In this document: positions 1 to 8,252 of the stretch, piece by piece
How the letters are laid out: each line of letters begins with the position of its first letter
Numbering within the stretch: the first letter of the stretch is position 1
NCBI GenBank assembly: GCA_023391535.1
Contig: JAEWAU010000052.1
Span: 1-54,067 of the forward strand
Length of the DNA: 54,067 nt
DNA from: Bacillota bacterium
GTDB taxonomy: Bacteria > Bacillota > Clostridia > Oscillospirales > Ethanoligenentaceae
Direction: 5' to 3'
Notes under the pieces: model-generated
What the model was told of the DNA's origin: nothing
Database searches by the model: none
The model's input: the letters and a program-made list of their open reading frames with translations, nothing else
Position numbers and translations under genes: made by a program

Positions 1-20
1 CGCCGGAGCCGGCTTTGGCG

Positions 21-39
21 TGGTATAATAAGATATAAT
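21..39 (+). promoter_or_regulatory. Tandem -10 elements upstream of the DUF5662 gene
   Basis: Two TATAAT hexamers lie at 24-29 and 34-39. The first is preceded by TGG, giving an extended -10 (TGnTATAAT). Any -35 would fall at the edge of the window. They precede the first gene by about 80 nt. Confidence 0.5.
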
Positions 40-119
40 AAGAACAGCGCATGAAACACAAAAGCAGCGCGGGCGCGGCCCGCAGCGGGTGCGACCCGCG
101 GGACGGAGAGCGGAACAAC

Positions 120-689
120 GTGATCAAATGGCTGGCGCATTTGCGAACAATCAACCGGCACAAGCGGCTGGTGCTGCAATACTGCTTCCGGGCCGGGCTT
201 TACCGGCAGGGGCTGCTGCACGACCTTTCCAAATACAGCCCGGTGGAATTTCGGGTGGGGGCGCGGTATTTTCAGGGGAACCGCAGCCCCAACGACGCGG
301 AACGGCGCGCGCGGGGGTACAGCAGCGCGTGGCTGCACCATAAGGGGCGCAACAAGCACCATCTGGAATACTGGATCGACTACGCGGCCGAGGAGCCGCA
401 CAGCATGACGGGCATGGAAATGCCGGCGCGCTACGTGGTGGAGATGTTCTGCGACCGCATCGCGGCAAGCCGCGTCTACCGCGGCGCGGCCTACACCGAC
501 GCGGACCCGTTCGACTACTACTGGCGCTCCCGCACGCACTATATCATCCACCCGAACACGCGCGCGCTGCTCGAGAAGCTGCTGCGCACGCTCAAGGAAG
601 ACGGGGAGGACGCCGCCTTCGCGCTGATCCGGCGGGACGTGCTCCACAACGAAAAGCGCCGGCGCCCGGGCGCCGGGCGGGCCGTGTAA
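120..689 (+). CDS. DUF5662 family protein
   Basis: This is a conserved Firmicute family of unknown function, recognised by the HDLSKYSP motif near residue 36, the repeated Trp/His-rich core (AWLHHKGRNKHH) and the Trp-Asp-Tyr segment after it. An upstream in-frame ATG at 51 would add 23 Arg/Gly-rich residues with no good ribosome site. GTG at 120 has a GGAGAG about nine bases upstream and yields the N-terminus seen in relatives as I remember them (hydrophobic, then a basic KHL-type stretch), so I prefer 120. The result is 189 residues, with no signal peptide or membrane segment. The radical SAM gene follows after 12 nt and is probably cotranscribed. Family assignment is firm. The biochemical role is unknown. 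Confidence 0.8.
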   Translation: MIKWLAHLRTINRHKRLVLQYCFRAGLYRQGLLHDLSKYSPVEFRVGARYFQGNRSPNDAERRARGYSSAWLHHKGRNKHHLEYWIDYAAEEPHSMTGMEMPARYVVEMFCDRIAASRVYRGAAYTDADPFDYYWRSRTHYIIHPNTRALLEKLLRTLKEDGEDAAFALIRRDVLHNEKRRRPGAGRAV

Positions 690-701
690 AGGAGGAGCGC
701 G

Positions 702-1604
702 ATGGACCAAACGCTTTCGCTTTCCCCCTGCTTCCTCTGCCCCCGCATGTGCGGCGCGGCGCGTTCGGATGGAAAAATGGGGTTTTGCCGGTGCGGCGCC
801 GAGGCCAAAGTGGCGCGCGCCGCGCTGCATTTCTGGGAGGAGCCGTGCCTGAGCGGCACGCGGGGCAGCGGAGCCGTTTTTTTCAGCGGCTGCACGCTGC
901 GCTGCTGCTACTGCCAGAACGCGCGCATCAGCGCGGAGGGGTTCGGCAAAGAGGTCACGGAGGAGCGGCTCGCGGAAATCTTTCTGGAGCTGCAGGAGCA
1001 GGGCGCGCACAACCTCAACCTCGTCACGGCCACGCAGTACCTGCCGCAGGTTGTGCGCGCGCTGGAACGCGCCCGGCCGCGCTTGCACATTCCGGTGGTG
1101 TATAACTGCGGCGGATATGAGCGCGTGGAAGTGGTGCGCGCCCTGGGCGGCGTTGTGGATGTGTTCCTGCCCGATTTCAAATACGGGAGCGCGGAGCTGG
1201 CGCGGCGCTATTCGGGCGCGGCGGATTATTTCGAAGTCGCCGGCGCCGCCGTGAAGGAAATGGCGCGCCTCGCGGGGCCGCCGCGGTTCGACGCGCAGGG
1301 CCTGCTGCAATGCGGCCTGATGGTGCGGCACCTGGTGCTGCCGGGCGCGCGGCACGATTCCATGCGCGTGCTGCGCTGGCTTGCCGAAAACCTGCCTCCA
1401 AACGGCTTTCTGCTGAGCCTGATGAGCCAGTACACGCCTTACCGCCCGCAGGAGGACGCGCGGCTGAACCGGCGCGTCACCTCGTTCGAATACGGCTCGG
1501 TGGTAAAAGAAGCCGTCCGGCTTGGGCTGACCCGCGGGTACATGCAGGAGCGCGGCAGCGCCCGGGAAGAATATACGCCGCCCTTCGACCTCGAAGGAGT
1601 GTGA
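702..1604 (+). CDS. Radical SAM protein, PflA/PflX-like
   Basis: This 300-residue protein belongs to the radical SAM superfamily, in the group annotated as putative pyruvate-formate-lyase activating enzyme (PflX-like). The cluster-binding motif is CTLRCCYC (CxxxCxxC), about 65 residues in. Additional cysteines lie upstream (CFLCPRMC near the N-terminus). The members are cytoplasmic and use a 4Fe-4S cluster with S-adenosylmethionine. The substrate of this subgroup is not established, and no glycyl radical enzyme is next to it. The start has a strong AAAGGAGG about seven bases upstream. It follows the DUF5662 gene closely and is followed by a new promoter for the lipid kinase. Confidence 0.85.
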   Translation: MDQTLSLSPCFLCPRMCGAARSDGKMGFCRCGAEAKVARAALHFWEEPCLSGTRGSGAVFFSGCTLRCCYCQNARISAEGFGKEVTEERLAEIFLELQEQGAHNLNLVTATQYLPQVVRALERARPRLHIPVVYNCGGYERVEVVRALGGVVDVFLPDFKYGSAELARRYSGAADYFEVAGAAVKEMARLAGPPRFDAQGLLQCGLMVRHLVLPGARHDSMRVLRWLAENLPPNGFLLSLMSQYTPYRPQEDARLNRRVTSFEYGSVVKEAVRLGLTRGYMQERGSAREEYTPPFDLEGV

Positions 1605-1692
1605 GGCGCCGCCCGGCATCCGCCGGAAACGGCCTTCAAGCACCCCTGCTCCTAATTTAAACCGTTTTGATAGCGAAATTCTTGTTTTTCTA

Positions 1693-1763
1693 TTGAAAAA
1701 AAACGATAATCTGTATAAACTGTCTACAATGCTCGCAAGCGGTGCGGAATTTCGCACCGCTTG
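1693..1763 (+). promoter_or_regulatory. Promoter region and 5' hairpin of the lipid kinase gene
   Basis: An AT-rich stretch has TTGAAA (1693-1698) and TATAAA (1714-1719), with TACAAT at 1725-1730 as an alternative -10. Immediately downstream is a perfect 11-bp hairpin (arms 1736-1746 and 1753-1763, loop GAATTT). It lacks a U-tract, so it is more likely a 5'-end stem of the kinase mRNA than a terminator of the gene before. Confidence 0.4.
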
Positions 1764-1793
1764 TGAAACAGCGAAAAAAGGACGGTTAAGGCA

Positions 1794-2744
1794 GTGGAAG
1801 AAAAAAAGCAGGGCGGCGGAGCAGCTACGCTCCGGCATGTTTTCGTGGTAAATCCCGCGGCGGGCAAGGGCGGAACGGAGGCGTTTGTGCGCTCCGCGGC
1901 CGAAAAGGCGCTCGCGCCCCTTCGCATTCCCTACGAGCTCCGCGTAACCAAGGCCCCCATGGACGCGGCGGACATCGCCCGGGAGCTGGCGCGCAGCGGC
2001 GAGAAAATCCGCCTGTACGCCTGCGGGGGCGACGGGACGCTGGGCGAGGTGGCAAACGGCGCCGCGGGGTTTGCAAACGTTTCGGTGGCTCCGGTTCCGG
2101 TAGGCTCCGGCAACGATTTCGTTAAAACCTATGGCGGAGAAGCGCGCTTTCTGGACCTTGCGGCGCTGGCGCAGGGCGAGGAGCACGCCATCGACCTCAT
2201 CGACACAGGCGGCAGGCTTTCCGTGAACCTGTGCTCCGCCGGGTTCGACAGCGCCGTAGCCATCCGCGTGGCGCGTTTCAAAACCCTGCCGCTCGTAACC
2301 GGCGCGCTCGCCTACCAGATGGCCGTACTTTACGGGCTGCTGCACGGGATGCGCAACCGCTTCACCCTACGCATCGACGGCGGCGAGCCTGTTACTGGGG
2401 ATCTCCTGCTCGTAGTGGTGGGCAACGGCAAATTTTACGGCGGCGGCTATATGGCGGCGGCCGACGCGGTGCCCGACGACGGTCTGCTGGATTTTGTGAC
2501 GTCCGATACCGTCTCGCGCCTCACGTTCCTGCGCATGGTGGACGGCTACCGCAAAGGGGCGCACGCGCTCCTGCCCATGGTGCACCACCGCAGCGGCCGG
2601 GAACTGGAGCTGAGCGCCCCGCAGCCGTTCCCCGTGAGCCTGGACGGCGAGGTCGTGGTGCGCGACCGTGTTACATTCCGAGTGGTGCCCTCCGCCCTGC
2701 GCATCGTGCTGCCCGCCGGCGCGCGGCTGTGCCAAAAGCCGTGA
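1794..2744 (+). CDS. Diacylglycerol kinase family lipid kinase (YegS/BmrU type)
   Basis: This 316-residue protein has the DAGK catalytic signature GGDGTLGEVANG about 80 residues in, preceded by the NPAAGKGG phosphate-binding segment near the N-terminus and followed by GSGNDF. Family members are soluble or peripheral enzymes that phosphorylate diacylglycerol or related lipids using ATP. In Firmicutes this recycles diacylglycerol from lipoteichoic-acid synthesis (DgkB) or has an unassigned lipid substrate. The start codon is GTG at 1794, with AAAAAAGGA upstream. It has its own promoter region and a strong terminator, so it is probably monocistronic. The exact lipid substrate cannot be read from sequence. 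Confidence 0.88.
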   Translation: MEEKKQGGGAATLRHVFVVNPAAGKGGTEAFVRSAAEKALAPLRIPYELRVTKAPMDAADIARELARSGEKIRLYACGGDGTLGEVANGAAGFANVSVAPVPVGSGNDFVKTYGGEARFLDLAALAQGEEHAIDLIDTGGRLSVNLCSAGFDSAVAIRVARFKTLPLVTGALAYQMAVLYGLLHGMRNRFTLRIDGGEPVTGDLLLVVVGNGKFYGGGYMAAADAVPDDGLLDFVTSDTVSRLTFLRMVDGYRKGAHALLPMVHHRSGRELELSAPQPFPVSLDGEVVVRDRVTFRVVPSALRIVLPAGARLCQKP

Positions 2745-2772
2745 AGGCGGGAGAAAAAATATATTTTGCACC

Positions 2773-2824
2773 AAAACAAGAGGCCGCTGCGGAACAGTTG
2801 TTTCGCGGCGGCCTCTTGTTTTGT
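2773..2824. terminator. Bidirectional intrinsic terminator
   Basis: Long inverted repeat with arms AAAACAAGAGGCCGC and GCGGCCTCTTGTTTT. There are A-runs on the left and T-runs on the right, so it can end transcripts of the lipid kinase (+) and of the Cys-rich gene (-). Confidence 0.85.
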
Positions 2825-2915
2825 ACCCCGCCCGGTTCGGGTGCGCGAAGCGCGGCCCGAACCGGCGCTTGCAGCCCCGGTTTTCCCGTTTCGCAGGTTC
2901 CCCGGAAAGCGGGCG

Positions 2916-3131
2916 TCAGGCGCAGGGGTCCGGACGCGGGCGGCCGCAGCCGTAGAGGATACGGCAGCACAGCCAGCGCGGATGGGAAAATTCAGGCCAG
3001 AAACAGTCGCGGTCCGCCGCGGGAAAACGCGCGCAGCCGCCGCAGTCGCAGCACAGGCGCGGGTTTTCGGTAAACGGATTCACGCAGCGGCAGCAGATCA
3101 GCGTTGGGTCGCGCTCTTCGGCGCACAGCAT
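2916..3131 (-). CDS. Cysteine-rich small protein, unknown function
   Basis: This 71-residue protein has 13 cysteines, several in CC, CxC and CxxC arrangements (LICCRC, LCCDCGGC, WLCCR). Codon third positions are strongly G/C like the neighbouring genes, which argues that it is translated. I chose the ATG at 3131 because GGAG lies nine bases upstream; an ATG at 3140 directly abuts that site. There is no signal peptide. The spacing suggests a metal-binding (zinc or iron-sulfur) knuckle, but I do not recognise the family. It is alone between convergent and divergent neighbours. An inverted repeat (2832-2841 / 2856-2865) and the bidirectional terminator follow it. Confidence 0.55.
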   Translation of the reverse strand: MLCAEERDPTLICCRCVNPFTENPRLCCDCGGCARFPAADRDCFWPEFSHPRWLCCRILYGCGRPRPDPCA

Positions 3132-3315
3132 AATAATCATCTCCGTAAGCAAAAAAGAGTTTGAAACCGCCCTTAAGGGGCGGCTACGGGAAATTTCGAA
3201 AACAGGAGGCCGGGAGGTCGAGCCTCCGTACCACATCCTATGCCCGTCCGAGGCGGCTTGTTCGCGTCCGGCGCGTCCGGCGCCTCCTGCGGTTTCCCTT
3301 TCGGCCCGTTTCGGG

Positions 3316-3321
3316 TATAAT
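3316..3321 (+). promoter_or_regulatory. Possible -10 element before the phosphodiesterase gene
   Basis: TATAAT at 3316-3321 in a GC-rich setting, about 115 nt before the next start. The -35 is poor (TTTCCC). The 300 bases between the Cys-rich gene and 3438 otherwise show only a short GC-rich hairpin (CCGCCC-TTAA-GGGGCGG near 3168). Confidence 0.35.
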
Positions 3322-3437
3322 AGGGGTATTCCATTCGCAGTCAATTCCGGCGGCAGTATGAGGCTCCGGCCAAACGGCTTTCGGCGCGGATTTCACCGCC
3401 TGTTATACCGAATATTCGTTTCAGAAAGGACATTTCC

Positions 3438-4694
3438 ATGGCTCAGCACGATTCCGCCCGCACCCGCCTGCTGATGGTTTCCCTGGACGCGGTGGACAGC
3501 CGCGATGTGGAAACGCTGCTCACGCTCCCGCATTTCTCGGCCCTGCGCGCGCAGGGAACGCTGGCGCAAAACATCGATTCCGTATTCGTTTCCAACACCT
3601 ATGTGGCCCACACCTCCATCATCACGGGCACTCTGCCGCAGCGGCACGGCATCGTCGAAAACCTCCGCACCGAGCCGGGCAGCCCCAGCCCGGGCTGGCG
3701 GCGCGACGCGCGCGAGATCCGCGTGCCCACGCTGTGGCGGAAGGCGGCGCAGGCGGGGCTTTCGGTGTGCTCCGTCATGTACCCCGTTACGGGGCATGCC
3801 CCCATCCGGTGGAACCTCGTGGAGGTGCCCGACGGGATGAGCCTGCCCCGGCGCGCCTTCACCATGCTCCGCGAGGGCGGCGCGGGCTTCACGCTCGACG
3901 CGGCGCTGCACAGCCCCGGTGTGCACGGCGCGTTCCCCGAGCCGTGGCTCGACGCGTTCACCTCCCGCTTCTGCGTTCGCAGCATCCGCCGCCACAGGCC
4001 GGACCTGACGCTGCTGCACCTGATCGACACCGACGCCCACAAGCATAAATACGGCCCGCGCAGCGGGCAGGCGAGGCAGTCCCTGCTGCGGCACGACGAG
4101 CGGCTGGGCGCGCTGTGGGGCGCGATGCAGGAAACCTTCGGCGAAAGCGCCGCGCTTTTGGTGTTCAGCGACCACGGCAGCCTCCCCGCCAGCCGGCGCG
4201 CCGACCCGAACGAGTTTCTGCTCGCCCGCGGCTTTATCCGGCGCCCGGCCCGCGCGGCGCGCGATTTCGACGTCTTTTCCCACAACGCGGGCGGCAGCTT
4301 CTTCCTCAAGCTGCTCGCCCCCGCGCGCCGGGACGAACTGCTCGGCGCCGTTCCCGACCTGCTGCGCGAACCGTTTGTGCGCCGCCGGCTCACGGAGGAG
4401 GAAATGGCCCGCAGCGGTATGGCGGAGGAATTCCTGCTGGGGTTCGAAGCGCAGGACGGGTACACCATCGGCGCAAAAATGGAGCACGGGGAGCACGGCT
4501 ACAGCCTGCAGCGCCCCGACTATCACCCCTTCTACCTGGCCGTGGGGCCGGGCGTGCCCAAAGGCGGGCTTCTGCGCGGTGAAAACGTTGCGGGCGCTTC
4601 CATCCTCGATATCTGCCCGCTGGCAGCGGACCTGCTGGGTTTGCCGCTCTGGCCCATGCAGGGGGTGGACCGCGTGCTCCCAACGAAGGCCTGA
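3438..4694 (+). CDS. Alkaline phosphatase superfamily phosphodiesterase/nucleotide pyrophosphatase
   Basis: This 418-residue protein resembles type I phosphodiesterase/nucleotide pyrophosphatases. Features are MVSLDAVD near residue 15 (first metal-binding Asp), the NTYVAHTSIITGTLPQRHG block (nucleophile region, Thr in THTS-like context), LIDTDAHKHKYG (Asp/His metal ligands) and FSDHG (second Asp-His pair). Related enzymes use two zinc ions to hydrolyse phosphodiesters or pyrophosphates. There is no clear signal peptide, so it is probably cytoplasmic. The start follows AGAAAGGA by about seven bases. A new promoter follows its stop, so it appears monocistronic. The substrate is unknown. Confidence 0.82.
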   Translation: MAQHDSARTRLLMVSLDAVDSRDVETLLTLPHFSALRAQGTLAQNIDSVFVSNTYVAHTSIITGTLPQRHGIVENLRTEPGSPSPGWRRDAREIRVPTLWRKAAQAGLSVCSVMYPVTGHAPIRWNLVEVPDGMSLPRRAFTMLREGGAGFTLDAALHSPGVHGAFPEPWLDAFTSRFCVRSIRRHRPDLTLLHLIDTDAHKHKYGPRSGQARQSLLRHDERLGALWGAMQETFGESAALLVFSDHGSLPASRRADPNEFLLARGFIRRPARAARDFDVFSHNAGGSFFLKLLAPARRDELLGAVPDLLREPFVRRRLTEEEMARSGMAEEFLLGFEAQDGYTIGAKMEHGEHGYSLQRPDYHPFYLAVGPGVPKGGLLRGENVAGASILDICPLAADLLGLPLWPMQGVDRVLPTKA

Positions 4695-4730
4695 CCGGCT
4701 CCCGCAAGGGCCTGCCCCGCGCCGTTTGCC

Positions 4731-4760
4731 TTGACACCCGCTTTCCCCGGCGGGTATAAT
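4731..4760 (+). promoter_or_regulatory. Near-consensus promoter of the CPBP gene
   Basis: TTGACA (4731-4736), 18-nt spacer, TATAAT (4755-4760). Transcription should begin near 4767. This rules against any start codon upstream of that point for the CPBP gene. Confidence 0.8.
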
Positions 4761-4807
4761 AGAGAGTATTATTGCCCGGCGCACGTTCCGGGCCCGGAGG
4801 TGCTGTC

Positions 4808-5818
4808 GTGTCCCAAAATTCTGCGTGCCGGCCAATGCCGGCCGCCGTCCGGCAGATCCGGCGGCTCTCCAACACGATCACGGTGCCGCTCGTCCTCGTG
4901 CAGGCGGCCGACGTAATCGCTCTTCTCAGCGCGGCGTTCCTGATCAGCTGGCTGCGTACCGGCCGGTTGGAACCGGATATTTTTCTGAGCTATCTCACGC
5001 ACACGGGCAGCTCCGATGCGCTCTACAACGTGTTCGACACGCTGGTATACCTGGCCTACATGCTCGCGCCGCTTCTTTGCATCGCGGCCGTTCTGCGGCA
5101 GGACCCTCTGCGTGTCATTCCCGGCCGGGTGCGCCGCCCGCGTCTGGCGGCGCCCGCCGCAGCCGCCGCCCTTCTGCTGTTCGCCCTGGGCGACCTTTAC
5201 TCCAATTATTTCGCGGCGCTGCTCGCGCACGTTCACCTGCAGGTGAGCCTGCCGCAGCTCGATTTTCCCGCCTACAACGGCCCGGCCCTGCTCGTCTACG
5301 TGCTGCAGGTGGCCGTTGCGGCTCCCCTGTGCGAGGAATTTCTGTTCCGCGGCATCATTCTGCAGAACCTGCGCCGGTACGGCGATCTTTTCGCCGTGCT
5401 CGTATCCTCCGCGCTGTTCGGCCTGCTCCACGGCAATCTGGCGCAGACGCCCTTCGCCTTTCTGGCCGGCGTAGGGCTCGCGCTGGTCATGATCGAAACC
5501 GGCTCCGTCTGGGTGGGCGTGGCGCTTCACTGCTTCAACAACGCTTTTTCCATCGTGCTCGGCGGGCTTGCGGCGTACTACGGCGACCATGTTTCGAGCG
5601 CCGTTTACACCGCGTATCTGGCGCTGCTGGCGCTGTTTATACTGCTCACGTTGCCGCGCCTGCGCGGAAGCGGCTACCTCCGCATGGCCGCGCGGCGGTA
5701 CGGCGCGGCGCCGCTCCCCGCCCCGCTGGCGGTGAAGGCTTTCGTCAAAACGCCGGGCTGCATCCTGTTCATCCTGATTTACGCGGGGTCGATGCTCCTT
5801 TCGCTCCGGCCGCTGTAG
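4808..5818 (+). CDS. CPBP family intramembrane glutamic protease
   Basis: This is a membrane protein of about 336 residues with the CPBP (Abi/CAAX protease-like) motifs. Motif 1 is EEFLFRG, motif 2 is FGLLHGN, and the third His/Asn site is HCFNNAF. The family comprises intramembrane metal-independent glutamic proteases, with roles ranging from prenyl-protein processing to bacteriocin immunity. Several hydrophobic segments are visible, including a C-terminal one. An in-frame TTG at 4772 lies only about five bases after the predicted transcription start, while GTG at 4808 has GGAGG seven bases upstream, so I use 4808. tadA follows 62 nt after the stop and may share the transcript. Confidence 0.85.
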   Translation: MSQNSACRPMPAAVRQIRRLSNTITVPLVLVQAADVIALLSAAFLISWLRTGRLEPDIFLSYLTHTGSSDALYNVFDTLVYLAYMLAPLLCIAAVLRQDPLRVIPGRVRRPRLAAPAAAAALLLFALGDLYSNYFAALLAHVHLQVSLPQLDFPAYNGPALLVYVLQVAVAAPLCEEFLFRGIILQNLRRYGDLFAVLVSSALFGLLHGNLAQTPFAFLAGVGLALVMIETGSVWVGVALHCFNNAFSIVLGGLAAYYGDHVSSAVYTAYLALLALFILLTLPRLRGSGYLRMAARRYGAAPLPAPLAVKAFVKTPGCILFILIYAGSMLLSLRPL

Positions 5819-5880
5819 CGAATCGGACGTGCGCGGCACGCGTTTATAACCCAATGCTTTTTGCGGAAGAAGGTTTTCCT

Positions 5881-6363
5881 GTGGCCGAGCTTGCGCGCGG
5901 CGCTTATTACGAAGCCATGATGCGGCTTGCGCTGGAGCAGGCGCGGCTTGCCGCGGCGGATGGCGAAACGCCCGTGGGGGCCGTGCTCTGCCGCGGCGGA
6001 GAAGTGATCGCCGCCGGGCGCAACCGGCGCGAAACGGGGCGCAATGCGCTCGCGCACGCCGAAATCGAGGCCATCTCCGCCGCGTGCGCGGCGCTCGGGG
6101 GCTGGCGCCTTTCGGGCTGCGAGCTGTTCGTGACGCTGGAGCCCTGCCCCATGTGCGCGGGCGCCATTTTAAACGCGCGGCTCGATGCCGTGGTGTTCGG
6201 CGCGCGCGACGCAAAGGCCGGGGCCTGCGGCTCGGTGTTCAACCTGTTCGCGTTTCCGCTCAACTGGCGCCCCGCGCTGGTTCCCGGCGTGCTGGAGGAC
6301 GAGTGCTCCGCGCTTCTGCGGGAATTCTTCGCCGCGCTGCGCCGGGAGCGGCGTAAAGATTGA
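5881..6363 (+). CDS. tadA: tRNA-specific adenosine deaminase TadA
   Basis: This zinc deaminase converts adenosine-34 of tRNA-Arg(ACG) to inosine. The motifs are HAEIEAI (zinc His and catalytic Glu) and PCPMCAGA (PCxxC, two zinc cysteines), in the usual order, with the RxxDAKAGACGS segment typical of TadA after them. I chose GTG at 5881 because GAAGAAGG lies seven bases upstream. An ATG at 5854 has no ribosome site. The product is 160 residues, the usual length for TadA. It is followed directly by a strong terminator. It lies downstream of the CPBP gene with a short gap. Confidence 0.93.
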   Translation: MAELARGAYYEAMMRLALEQARLAAADGETPVGAVLCRGGEVIAAGRNRRETGRNALAHAEIEAISAACAALGGWRLSGCELFVTLEPCPMCAGAILNARLDAVVFGARDAKAGACGSVFNLFAFPLNWRPALVPGVLEDECSALLREFFAALRRERRKD

Positions 6364-6393
6364 AACTTAAGGCCCTGCCAAACAAAACACAAA

Positions 6394-6430
6394 ACATCCC
6401 CCGCGGATTTTTATCCGCGGGGGATGCTTT
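6394..6430. terminator. Intrinsic terminator after tadA, likely bidirectional
   Basis: Perfect stem CATCCCCCGCGGAT / ATCCGCGGGGGATG with a TTTT loop, then CTTTAA. An A-rich left flank lets it also serve the convergent minus-strand gene. Confidence 0.85.
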
Positions 6431-6451
6431 AATACCCGAACGCGCCGTATC

Positions 6452-7540
6452 TCAGCCCGCCGGGAGCAGGTTGCGCGCCGTGTGCACAAGGAAATCCTGA
6501 ATATTCGTGACGATGCTGTGGACGCTGAGGCTGCCGCGGTCGCGCAGCTTGTTCACGGCGAACTCCGAAATATCCACGTTATAGAAGTACACCGGGCGGA
6601 TGCGCCCGCCGCGCAGCTGCCAGCTGGGCGTCATGTTGCCGGTGGCGATGGAATGGAGCTGTGTGGCCAGGCTGATGACGGTGGTGGCCTTGCGGGCGTG
6701 CGCGCGCATGGCGTCCTGAGAGGCGTACACATCCGCGATGACGCCGGGGAGCGGGCCGTCGTCGCGGATGGAGCCGGCCAGCACGAACGGCACGTTCTTG
6801 CGCACGCAGGCAGCCAGGATGCCGTCCTCGATGCCGTTGTGCTGGATGAATTCCGGGATGGAACCCGCGCGGCGCACGAGGTTGATGGTCTGCAGATGGT
6901 TGTAATGCCCGCCCGGCACGATCTGCTTGGTGTAGATATCCTGCCCGAGGCCGGTGTGATACAAAGCGGCCTCCAGATCGTGCGTGCCCAGCGCGTTGCC
7001 GCCGAACACCGCGTGGGCGAACCCGCCGCGGATGAGCTTTGCCAGCGCCGCGCGCGCGTCGTAATCGAAATCCACCGCGGGGCCGAGCACCCAGACGATA
7101 TAGCCGTCCTCGCGGTCGTGCCGCAGCACGTCGTAGAGCTGGTCGTAATCGGAGGAATAGGAGGATTCGCGCGAACGCCCGGTGCGGAAGGCGAAGGGCT
7201 GGGAAGCCTCCTCCGGCGCTGAAAACGCGTTGTAATCCACGAACACGCCGCGGGAGGCGTCGTCGGCGCGGCCCACCACCACGGCCTCGCCGGCCTTTAC
7301 GCGGCGCGGCTCCACGGCAGCGGGGCGCCCGTCGGTCAGCACCACGGCGCAGTCCATGCGCGGGTCGGAAATGAGCTTCCACTCGCCGCCCACCTTAAAA
7401 TATTCGGGGTAGATGGTGGTGGCGTAAAAATGATCCGGGAGCTGCCCGTCCGCGGGGGCGGGCTGCGCCGCGGCTTCCGGGGCGTCCGCAAAACGCGCGG
7501 CGCCGAAATCCGGAACGGTATACACCGGCAGACGAAACAT
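6452..7540 (-). CDS. TIGR00300 family protein (LOR/SDH domain, ArgZ C-terminal-like)
   Basis: This 362-residue protein matches the TIGR00300/LOR-SDH conserved family. In cyanobacteria that region is the C-terminal part of the arginine dihydrolase ArgZ/AgrE, and archaeal members have been linked to ornithine cyclodeaminase activity. Diagnostic stretches are FYATTIYPEYFKVGG, AVFGGNALGTHDLEAAL, GGHYNHLQTINLVRRAGSI, VPFVLAGSIRDDGPLPG and LHSIATGNM. The start ATG at 7540 has GAGGA about nine bases upstream; longer readings run into an unrelated, low-quality extension. It has no N-terminal arginine dihydrolase domain. Ornithine or another amino acid as substrate is an inference. The gene is third in a minus-strand group with two exported proteins and may not be functionally related to them. 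Confidence 0.8.
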   Translation of the reverse strand: MFRLPVYTVPDFGAARFADAPEAAAQPAPADGQLPDHFYATTIYPEYFKVGGEWKLISDPRMDCAVVLTDGRPAAVEPRRVKAGEAVVVGRADDASRGVFVDYNAFSAPEEASQPFAFRTGRSRESSYSSDYDQLYDVLRHDREDGYIVWVLGPAVDFDYDARAALAKLIRGGFAHAVFGGNALGTHDLEAALYHTGLGQDIYTKQIVPGGHYNHLQTINLVRRAGSIPEFIQHNGIEDGILAACVRKNVPFVLAGSIRDDGPLPGVIADVYASQDAMRAHARKATTVISLATQLHSIATGNMTPSWQLRGGRIRPVYFYNVDISEFAVNKLRDRGSLSVHSIVTNIQDFLVHTARNLLPAG

Positions 7541-7658
7541 AAAGGCGGTCCTCTTTTCCCGCGCGGCCGAAAGCCCGGCGGCGCGCCAGCCGAATTCCGG
7601 TAAAGCCGCGGAGCAAAATTCGCGGCAAACTCCTGTAAAATTGTTTTCCCGCTCCCTC

Positions 7659-8183
7659 TTACGCGAAGAAGCTATCGAACGCCGATTTGGCCTTGGCCGG
7701 GTCGGAGCACACCGCAAAAAACACGTAGTTGCCGCGCACTTCCAGAACGGACTTCTGCAGTTTGGCGTACTGGACGGCGTTATAGCCGTTAAAATCGGCG
7801 TTGCGCTTCTGAAGGCGCGCCTGCACCGCCGCCTTGATCTTGGCGGCGTCCGAGGCACTCTTGCCCACGAACACGGCCAGCTCGTCGGAGGAAGCAAGCG
7901 ACGTGCTCACATAGAGCGACATCTGGCTTACGGCCGAGGAATCCACCGTGTAGAAGCGCGAAAGACGCTGCGCGGTGATCTCCTCCATTTCATCGAACTT
8001 CACCTGCTGCTGTACCTTGGCCGTGATATCGGCGGGCGCGGGCGTTTTGCCGTTTGTGCCCGAACCGGATTTGCAGGCGCTCAGCCCCACGGCGAGCGCG
8101 CCGGCCAGCAATGCGCACACGACCGCGCGGGCCGCTCTGCGCAGCGCATTCGTTTTGTTTTTCCGAATTTTCCTGTTTTCCAT
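7659..8183 (-). CDS. DUF4358 lipoprotein
   Basis: This 174-residue protein has a lipoprotein signal: a basic N-terminus, a hydrophobic core and the lipobox LSAC with Cys37 as the lipidation site. The mature part matches the DUF4358 pattern (MEEITAQRLSRFYTVD, then alternating helices ending KSAFDSFF). It should be anchored to the outer face of the membrane. As I recall, DUF4358 proteins often neighbour SGNH or MBOAT-type acyl-modification genes in Clostridia, and here the SGNH hydrolase lies 69 nt upstream on the same strand. The ribosome site is GGAGA, about five bases before the ATG. The function is unknown. Confidence 0.82.
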   Translation of the reverse strand: MENRKIRKNKTNALRRAARAVVCALLAGALAVGLSACKSGSGTNGKTPAPADITAKVQQQVKFDEMEEITAQRLSRFYTVDSSAVSQMSLYVSTSLASSDELAVFVGKSASDAAKIKAAVQARLQKRNADFNGYNAVQYAKLQKSVLEVRGNYVFFAVCSDPAKAKSAFDSFFA

Positions 8184-8252
8184 GCTTTCTCCTGCCTTTT
8201 CCGGCTCCGCGCCTGCGCGCGGAGCGATTGCATTTTTTCGCGCCGCGCCGGT

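Noticed and set aside
2766..3361. Arg/Ala-rich plus-strand open frames between the lipid kinase and phosphodiesterase genes
   Set aside because: They run through the bidirectional terminator and oppose the better-supported Cys-rich minus-strand gene.
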